Source of the DNA: Salegentibacter sp. R32
Lineage (GTDB): Bacteria > Bacteroidota > Bacteroidia > Flavobacteriales > Flavobacteriaceae
DNA: 50,680 nucleotides
Reading direction: 5' to 3'
Assembly: GCF_008692195.1 (NCBI RefSeq)
Contig: NZ_RXOM01000026.1
Span: forward strand, 1 to 50,680
A program made the position numbers and the translations under genes. Positions 44,843-50,680 of the stretch are shown piece after piece (within the stretch, counting starts at the first letter, position 1; every line of letters begins with the position of its first letter). The notes under the pieces were generated by a model. It was given only the letters and a program-made list of their open reading frames with translations. It searched no databases and was not told where the DNA came from.

Positions 44843-46885
44843 TTAATAAAAGCTTTTAATCACAAACTCACACCTTCTATTAATTTCGTGTTGTTCTTCG
44901 GTACAAGATTCTTCGGTTTCGCAATGAATAATGGGTTGCGTTTCTCCGTAACCAACAGCTTTTAGTCGGGTTAAATCAATTCCGTTTTCGTTGAAATAAG
45001 TCAGCACAGCATCCGACCTTTTTTGTGATAACTCTAGATTGTATTTGTTGTTCCCACGAATATCAGTATGTGTCCCTATTTCAATTTTCATACTTGGATA
45101 CTTATTCAAAAGAGCAATTACTTTATTCAGGGTTTTACGTGACTCTTTTCGAATGTACCACAAATCGTAATCAAAATAAATAGGTTCGGTTTTGATAAAG
45201 GTTTTCTCGCCTTTCTGAACAATACTAGGTTCGTCGTTTATGATTTGTTTGACCTGTTGTTGTTTTGCTTTTTCTTCTTCTATTTTTTGCTGTTGTAAGC
45301 GTTCTTTTTCGCGTTCTACTTTTTCTTGTTTTCGTTCGGCAATCACCTTTTCGCTTAACAAATATAAATCTGCTACATTTTCTTTCTTCCGTTGTGAAGA
45401 AGTATTGAACGTCTTACTGTCTTTGGTATATTCAGCTTTACTAGCGATAATTTCAAAGGAAGAATTACAATTAATCTTAAATGAATAAGCGCCCGTCGTA
45501 TCGGTTAGTAAACTATCGATGGCAATTTCATTTTCAAACAAAACAACTTTAGCCTCCGCAAGAATTTCTTTGGTGGTTTCGTCAAAAACTTTTCCTTTTA
45601 AAAATTGATAGCAATCTTCAATAAGTAAAGGTTTAGTTTCGTGAATTTGGTAAATATCGTCACTTCCTTTTCCTGAAGGTCGGTTAGAGGAAAAGAATCC
45701 ATCTTTGGTATGGGTATCGATGTAAAAAGCAAAATCGTCATAACTCGAATTTAAAGGAATCCCCACATTATCGGGTTTTTGAAATCCGTTAGTAGTAGGT
45801 TTGGCAATGAATACATCGAGCATTCCAAAACCCGGATGGCCGTTAGAAGAAAAATATAGGTTTCCTTCTGCATCAATAAACGGAAATTGTTCTTTTTTAG
45901 CAGTGTTAATTTGATTTCCTAAATTTTCAGGGGAAGAAAAATCACCGGTATTTACTTTATAAATATCAAAACCTCCAAAACCACCCGGTTTGTTGGATGC
46001 AAAATAAAGCGTTTTGCCATCGTTGCTCAATGCGGGATGTTCACAAGAATAGTTTTTGTGGTTGAAGGGAAGTAAGGTGATATTCGTCCATTTTTCATTT
46101 TCTAATTCTGCTTTGTAAATCTGAAGCTGAGTAACCTTGGCAGTGTCTTTCTCTTTTTTACCATTTAAATAATTATTCCGGGTGAAGAAAACCATTTTTC
46201 CGTCTTTGGTAAAAACAGCGTTGCTTTCGTGTAGTTTGGTAGTTAATTCTTCCGCAAAAAGTGAAGTAGTTTCTGTTTCTAAACTATCTGAAGGAATGCT
46301 GTAAAGGTTTAAATAGGGAAGGTTGTTCCAATAATAAATTTTAGCAAAAAGTCCCTTTTGATCTTTAGTGGAAGAAATTAAAACTTGGTCTTGATAAATT
46401 CCGCTGAAAAATTCAGACTTTTCTGTATTTAAATTCAAATTTTTCAAGGTATAGCGTTCGCCAATGGCTTCAACATTTTCAAGATAAACTAAGGATTGCA
46501 GGTAATCGTTTTTTTCAGAAGCTTTAAGTAAGTGATTTTGAAATAGGTTATCAGCTACCTCATATTTTTCTTGAGCTTTTAAGGTCTGGTAATAATAAAA
46601 GAGATGGGTATCATCCATGAATGATTGATCTCTCTTTAAAAGAAAACGGTACCATTTTTCAGCATTTTTAAAATCGAAAGTATAGTAGTAAGCATCGGCT
46701 AAATTTCTGATAGCTTCCGTAGAGGATTTATAATTGATGACCTCTTCATATAATGGAATTGCTTTCGCGTAATATGTTCTTGCAAAATATTTATCTGCTT
46801 GTTTGGTAGAGAAATCTTGAGCGCTAGCTATAAATGAAGCTAGCGCTATAAAGGTGAATAATAAATATAAGAAAGGCTTTTTCAT
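44843..46885 (-). CDS. OmpA-family protein with PD40 repeats (T9SS/gliding-associated, PorE-like)
   Basis: The 680-aa product has a signal peptide (1-22), TPR-like helices (about 25-120), PD40 beta-propeller repeats (about 215-405; ALSNDGKTLYFASNKPGGFG, KDGFFSSNRPSGKGSDDIYQ), a carboxypeptidase-regulatory-like domain (about 425-500), a charged coiled coil (about 515-555) and an OmpA domain (about 570-680; GTHTDIRGNNKYNLELSQKR, GYGETQP). OmpA domains bind peptidoglycan, so the protein likely bridges the outer membrane and cell wall. The same order occurs in PorE and in proteins paired with PorP/SprF paralogues that carry T9SS substrates. It is the last gene of the minus-strand operon, 9 bp after the PorP-like gene. 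Confidence 0.85.
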   Translation of the reverse strand: MKKPFLYLLFTFIALASFIASAQDFSTKQADKYFARTYYAKAIPLYEEVINYKSSTEAIRNLADAYYYTFDFKNAEKWYRFLLKRDQSFMDDTHLFYYYQTLKAQEKYEVADNLFQNHLLKASEKNDYLQSLVYLENVEAIGERYTLKNLNLNTEKSEFFSGIYQDQVLISSTKDQKGLFAKIYYWNNLPYLNLYSIPSDSLETETTSLFAEELTTKLHESNAVFTKDGKMVFFTRNNYLNGKKEKDTAKVTQLQIYKAELENEKWTNITLLPFNHKNYSCEHPALSNDGKTLYFASNKPGGFGGFDIYKVNTGDFSSPENLGNQINTAKKEQFPFIDAEGNLYFSSNGHPGFGMLDVFIAKPTTNGFQKPDNVGIPLNSSYDDFAFYIDTHTKDGFFSSNRPSGKGSDDIYQIHETKPLLIEDCYQFLKGKVFDETTKEILAEAKVVLFENEIAIDSLLTDTTGAYSFKINCNSSFEIIASKAEYTKDSKTFNTSSQRKKENVADLYLLSEKVIAERKQEKVEREKERLQQQKIEEEKAKQQQVKQIINDEPSIVQKGEKTFIKTEPIYFDYDLWYIRKESRKTLNKVIALLNKYPSMKIEIGTHTDIRGNNKYNLELSQKRSDAVLTYFNENGIDLTRLKAVGYGETQPIIHCETEESCTEEQHEINRRCEFVIKSFY

Positions 46886-46894
46886 AACAAATGT

Positions 46895-47827
46895 TTAAAA
46901 GAATCGCGGTGATTTGTTATAACCTTTAAACAAATCTAGATTATACAAAAGGAAAATTTCGTGGGTTCCACTAGTGAAATTTGCTAGATCGGTAGTGGTG
47001 TAATCATAGGCATAGCCAAATTTTAAAGTAGGAGTAATGCCAATACTCATTAAAGCACTTATGGAATCGTCATACCTATAAGAAACACCAACTTCAAATC
47101 TATTGAGGTATAACACATTTGTCGAAAGGTCGACCATGGATGAGGAACCTTTAACTGTTCTGAGTAAAAATGAAGGTTTCACTTTTAAGCTTTGTGAAAT
47201 TTTAAACACATAGCCTCCGGTTAAATATAGATGAAGTTCCTCTCCGCCAGTTTTTTGAATACCATTAGCGTCATTTAAATGTTTACTCTGTAAGAAGTTG
47301 GGAGTCGATAAACCTATATAATAATTATTGGTAAATAAAAAAGCACCTGTCCCTAAGATAGGATAGGTTTGATTGATATTTTGACTAAATGCCGGGTCGG
47401 TATTCGGACCTCCACTTTCTAACCTAAACCTAGAAAAATCGGTATTTAAAAAGGTGGCTCCTGCTTTGAGTCCCAAGGAGATTTTAATTTTTTCTGAAAC
47501 TTTTAAGATGTAAGCCAAATCTGCGGTTACATTATTTTCTTTAAGCGCATCTTCACCAATTTCATCATTTATAAAAGAGATTCCTGCTTCTAGTTTGCTG
47601 CTTAATGGTAAATGAGAGAAAAAAGAATAGGTGGTTGGATTCCCAATAATGTCTACCCATTGCTTGCGGTAAAAACCTCCGAAATGCAAAGTCTCCGGGG
47701 TGTCATTTACATATCCCGGATTTATGATTTTCTGGTTATACATATAATGGGTAAACTCAGGGTCTTGTTGAGCAAACGATTGTAAGTAAAAAGTGGAGGT
47801 TATAAGAATAAGTAATTTTATTTTCAT
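46895..47827 (-). CDS. PorP/SprF family type IX secretion outer-membrane protein
   Basis: This 310-aa protein has a signal peptide (MKIKLLILITSTFYLQSFA) and the PorP/SprF opening QQDPEFTHYMYNQKIINPGY followed by FGGFYRKQWVDIIGNP. The remaining sequence alternates like an outer-membrane beta-barrel. PorP/SprF-like proteins anchor or assist export of one dedicated T9SS type-B substrate, usually encoded just upstream, as here. The gene follows the large secreted protein by 15 bp. Confidence 0.9.
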   Translation of the reverse strand: MKIKLLILITSTFYLQSFAQQDPEFTHYMYNQKIINPGYVNDTPETLHFGGFYRKQWVDIIGNPTTYSFFSHLPLSSKLEAGISFINDEIGEDALKENNVTADLAYILKVSEKIKISLGLKAGATFLNTDFSRFRLESGGPNTDPAFSQNINQTYPILGTGAFLFTNNYYIGLSTPNFLQSKHLNDANGIQKTGGEELHLYLTGGYVFKISQSLKVKPSFLLRTVKGSSSMVDLSTNVLYLNRFEVGVSYRYDDSISALMSIGITPTLKFGYAYDYTTTDLANFTSGTHEIFLLYNLDLFKGYNKSPRFF

Positions 47828-47842
47828 CTATTGTATGTTAAA

Positions 47843-50452
47843 TTATCTATTTAAATATAGTCTCCCTTGTTTTGGGGAAATGTTGTTTTTGTTGAAATTC
47901 ACTATATAAAAATAGACTCCGTTGGGTACGACACCATCCGATAGGACTAATTCGCTTTCCGCTTCACCATTCCAATAAGGACGGTTAATATCTCCCTCAT
48001 ACAAAAGTTTACCGTATCGATTATAAATCTCGTAGGTATAATCTGGATATATATATTCTATATCCGGAATTCTAAACACATCGTTAACTCCGTCTTTATT
48101 CGGAGAAAAAGCATCGGGAATAAAAAAATCATAATCCTCATCGCAAACGGTAAGAGAAACGCTAACTGCTAGACCATCGGCAGCTTCACAATCGGTAACC
48201 GAATCGTAGGTGTAAGCATAATAAACTTCAGTTTCAGAAAGGAGAGTGTCTTCACTTAAGGGATTTCCATTCTGGTCGTACCAATGTATTTGATATTGGT
48301 TGAATTGAGTGATATTATTACTCAAATCTAAGAGGCTAGGTTCATCGGCGCCACAAAATTCATCACCAGCAGGAAGTAAAGTAGCTGTGGGTATTTGATT
48401 GATAAGAACACTAACTGGATTTTTATTAGAATAGCAACCATTTGCATCAACTTGTGCAACCCAATACGTCCCGTTGGATAATGGTGTGTCATCAGCAAGT
48501 GAATTCTGACTGTTTTCTGAAGCATACCAAAATATACTGGATTGATTGGGGATTAACTCAGAAACAGTTGCAGCATCTACTTCGCAAAACTCTTGTAATG
48601 GTGGAGCATCTGGAGGGTTGGGGAGCGGATAAACTTCAAAAGTAAAATTGATATTCGTAGTGTTAGAACATCCTGTTTCTGCATTCGTCAGTTCGTGGAC
48701 TATAATTGTAGTAGCTCCAGCGTTCGTGAGCAAACTTTCTAAAATTACTAATTGAGCATTCGCATTGCTTACACTTATAATTTCCGTTTCATTATTTACT
48801 GAATTGGTTCCGGTTAGTGAATATTCAATTTCCAATTGATTTATTCCGGTAAGATTCCCTAGTGCTGCTATCGCATCATCTCCCAAACAAATATTTTCTA
48901 TAGCTACTGTTAAAGACGGATTGGGATTTTCGAAGACTTCAAAATCAAAATTAAGATTGGTAGGATTGGTAACACATCCATCTACAGTAGTAATTTTTGT
49001 GATTTCCAGTTGATTTGTCCCTGAATTAGGTAGTAAATTCCCCGGAATTTGAAGAGCTGAAGTTCCATTAGAAAAATTAAGCGTTACATCATTAGCAGAT
49101 AAAGTATTGGCGCCAGAGATATTATAATCTATGATTAAATCTTCATTTAAAGTACTATTTGCGATATCAAAATCAATAAGCAGATCTTCTCCTATACAAA
49201 TATCTGCGATATCTATTATAATATCATCTTCAAAAACAGGGTAAATTTCAAAAGTAGTGTCTAAATCATAAATAATCTCACAAATGAGCTCATCTGGATC
49301 GTTTAAAATTTCAATCTCTGTGATTTCTATGTGATATACTCCTGGGGTAGGGGTAAATGTATTTGGAAGTTTAAAGTTGGTAGGACTATTTAGTACAATT
49401 TGAGTACTTTCTGCATATATGTTTATTGGTCCATTGATATCATATGTGATAACAAAAGTATTGCTAGGCAAATTATTTAAACTCGGAAGCCCAATAATTT
49501 GTGCTTCTATAGGAAAACTAGCAATTGCATTTTCGCAAAGAGATTCAATTTCTAAAGTTGCATTAGAAAAATCTAGTTTTCTTCTAATTTTAATAATAAC
49601 AGTAAATATTTGAAATTCACAGATAGGATGATTAGGGATAGCTGTGTGGCTAAAACTATATTCACCATAGCCGAAATTGTTAAATATATTTTGTATATCT
49701 ATGATAGTATCGCTATTACCATTAATTTCGTTAGTACCAGAATCATCGCTCCAGTAACCGTTAGATGAACCTGCTGGAATATAAGTATTTAAATCTATAG
49801 TAGAATGGTTTGCAATTTCGTCCAGTCCACACACCTCGTACTCAATCGATCCTTTAGGAGTAGGAAGAGGGTGTACAGTCAATTCCACGGTAATTGTATG
49901 CGTTGCACATATATTTTGTGAAGAAACATTGTAGGTAAAGGTATAGGTGCCAGGACCTTGTACACTAGCATTGTAAGTGTTATTAGTTAATGCTCCAGTA
50001 TTGCTAACATCTACCCAGTATCCATTTAAATGCGGATTAGGGTTGCTACTTATGAATTGAAATAGATTTACACCAATATCGTCTTCACAGGCATTAGCAT
50101 TGTAATTATCCTCACCGGCATAACCTCCAATAATTAGGGTTAAAGTTGCGGAGTTATTAGAACAACTTGAAGAATTTACCTGATAAGTATAAGAATAAGT
50201 GCCACTTTGATTGATTTGCCAAATATTTATTTCATCATGAGCCGAATTAGTAAACACATTTAAATTATTATTATCAGTCCAACTTCCTCCACTAGTAGGA
50301 TTGCCATTTAGAGCATTTAATAAATTAAAATTTTGGTTATTAATATTGGAATAATCACAAATTGTAATGGTGGTATCTTGGCCAGCGCATTGCCCAAACG
50401 CATAAAATTTCACTAATAATAAAATAAGTAGTAGAGGATAAGTTTTAATCAT
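47843..50452 (-). CDS. Large secreted protein with T9SS type-B (gliding-motility-associated) C-terminal domain
   Basis: The 869-aa product has a signal peptide (MIKTYPLLLILLLVKFYAFG) and several repeated segments rich in cysteine, asparagine and threonine that look like PKD/Ig-type adhesin modules (YSYTYQVNSSSCSNNS, GTYTFTYNVSSQNICATHT; later PLPNPPDAPPLQEFCEVDAA). It ends in the type-B sorting domain: FFIPDAFSPNKDGVNDVFRI, YEIYNRYGKLLYEG and GVYFYIVNF at about 785-869. Type-B substrates are displayed or released through T9SS with a PorP/SprF partner, encoded next in the operon. It resembles SprB-like adhesins but is much smaller. Confidence 0.9.
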   Translation of the reverse strand: MIKTYPLLLILLLVKFYAFGQCAGQDTTITICDYSNINNQNFNLLNALNGNPTSGGSWTDNNNLNVFTNSAHDEINIWQINQSGTYSYTYQVNSSSCSNNSATLTLIIGGYAGEDNYNANACEDDIGVNLFQFISSNPNPHLNGYWVDVSNTGALTNNTYNASVQGPGTYTFTYNVSSQNICATHTITVELTVHPLPTPKGSIEYEVCGLDEIANHSTIDLNTYIPAGSSNGYWSDDSGTNEINGNSDTIIDIQNIFNNFGYGEYSFSHTAIPNHPICEFQIFTVIIKIRRKLDFSNATLEIESLCENAIASFPIEAQIIGLPSLNNLPSNTFVITYDINGPINIYAESTQIVLNSPTNFKLPNTFTPTPGVYHIEITEIEILNDPDELICEIIYDLDTTFEIYPVFEDDIIIDIADICIGEDLLIDFDIANSTLNEDLIIDYNISGANTLSANDVTLNFSNGTSALQIPGNLLPNSGTNQLEITKITTVDGCVTNPTNLNFDFEVFENPNPSLTVAIENICLGDDAIAALGNLTGINQLEIEYSLTGTNSVNNETEIISVSNANAQLVILESLLTNAGATTIIVHELTNAETGCSNTTNINFTFEVYPLPNPPDAPPLQEFCEVDAATVSELIPNQSSIFWYASENSQNSLADDTPLSNGTYWVAQVDANGCYSNKNPVSVLINQIPTATLLPAGDEFCGADEPSLLDLSNNITQFNQYQIHWYDQNGNPLSEDTLLSETEVYYAYTYDSVTDCEAADGLAVSVSLTVCDEDYDFFIPDAFSPNKDGVNDVFRIPDIEYIYPDYTYEIYNRYGKLLYEGDINRPYWNGEAESELVLSDGVVPNGVYFYIVNFNKNNISPKQGRLYLNR

Positions 50453-50472
50453 TCTAATGGTTTAATAGGTAA

Positions 50473-50619
50473 ACGAATATAATATTTTATTACAAAATAA
50501 CAATTAGTAATATAAAATCCCCCTCTATATTCGAAGGTAACAACAATTACTCTGCCCCTTCACAGCCTTACCGTGATTTTGTGATCCGCTTCGGCCTGGT
50601 CTGGAACTTCTTTTTGTAG
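50473..50619 (+). pseudogene. C-terminal remnant of an outer-membrane beta-barrel protein
   Basis: A plus-strand frame, open after a stop at 50470-50472, ends FEGNNNYSAPSQPYRDFVIR, then FGLVWNFFL and TAG at 50617-50619. A final strand ending in alternating aromatic residues is typical of the last beta-strand of outer-membrane proteins read by the BAM machinery. From about 50521 the composition is more GC-rich than the upstream AT-rich spacer. No upstream part of the gene is present, so it is a leftover fragment. The last 60 bases of the window show no gene. Confidence 0.4.
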
Positions 50620-50680
50620 TTAATTATTTTTAAGGCAGAAAAAGCTGTCGTCTAGCCCTTTAGAACTGAATTTAAAAAAA

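Overview
The window is AT-rich and looks like the chromosome of a gliding or type IX secretion (T9SS) member of the Flavobacteriaceae (Bacteroidota). The right end carries a PorP/SprF protein, an OmpA/PD40 protein and a large secreted protein with a T9SS type-B (gliding-motility-associated) C-terminal domain. Other pointers are several TTG/GTG starts, weak ribosome-binding sites, TAnnTTTG-like promoter elements and short palindromic repeats of the kind scattered through flavobacterial genomes.

Layout. (1) About 1-18.9 kb is a defence-type accessory island. It opens with three tandem hairpins and a membrane GGDEF protein. Next comes a tightly coupled two-gene unit: a GHKL-fold ATPase and a 752-aa protein with two orotate-phosphoribosyltransferase-like segments. 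A type I restriction-modification locus follows: hsdM, an hsdS broken by a one-base frameshift, a second hsdS in inverted orientation, a tyrosine recombinase, a frameshifted DUF3800 gene, a chimeric HsdR/HsdS mini-ORF, a pentapeptide-repeat membrane protein, a frameshifted GIY-YIG gene and hsdR. Inverted repeats of 29 bp and 19 bp in the two hsdS genes imply a DNA-inversion switch of sequence specificity. The island ends with a large KAP-type NTPase carrying macro-like and EVE-like N-terminal domains. (2) 18.9-20.3 kb holds no convincing gene and is made of dispersed-type repeats. (3) 20.3-21.8 kb has a topoisomerase IB gene and a small frameshifted secreted protein, both on the minus strand. 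(4) 21.8-22.8 kb is intergenic and holds nine exact 10-bp tandem units, three 11-bp units and a hairpin. (5) 22.8-40.5 kb encodes a Tc (ABC) toxin: a 3437-aa TcA with Ig-like and carboxypeptidase-regulatory-like inserts, and a 2385-aa TcB-TcC fusion ending in an RHS core and a variable C-terminal toxin domain. (6) 40.5-42.9 kb is an array of displaced RHS C-terminal cassettes with candidate immunity genes; the last is interrupted by a 66-bp hairpin element and cut short at another hairpin. (7) 42.9-50.5 kb is core-like: an M42 aminopeptidase, a DUF4294 protein and the T9SS-related three-gene operon.

The least explained unit is the GHKL ATPase / double PRTase-like pair at 1273-4710, next to a GGDEF protein and a restriction system. 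The other notable points are the hsdS inversion switch, a Tc toxin whose TcC end behaves like a polymorphic RHS toxin with orphan tips, and genome-type palindromic repeats inserted in frame into the TcB-TcC reading frame. Four genes carry single-base frameshifts that are simple to repair on paper, so either gene decay, phase variation or sequencing error in homopolymers must be considered. All functional statements rest on motif reading; no database search was possible.
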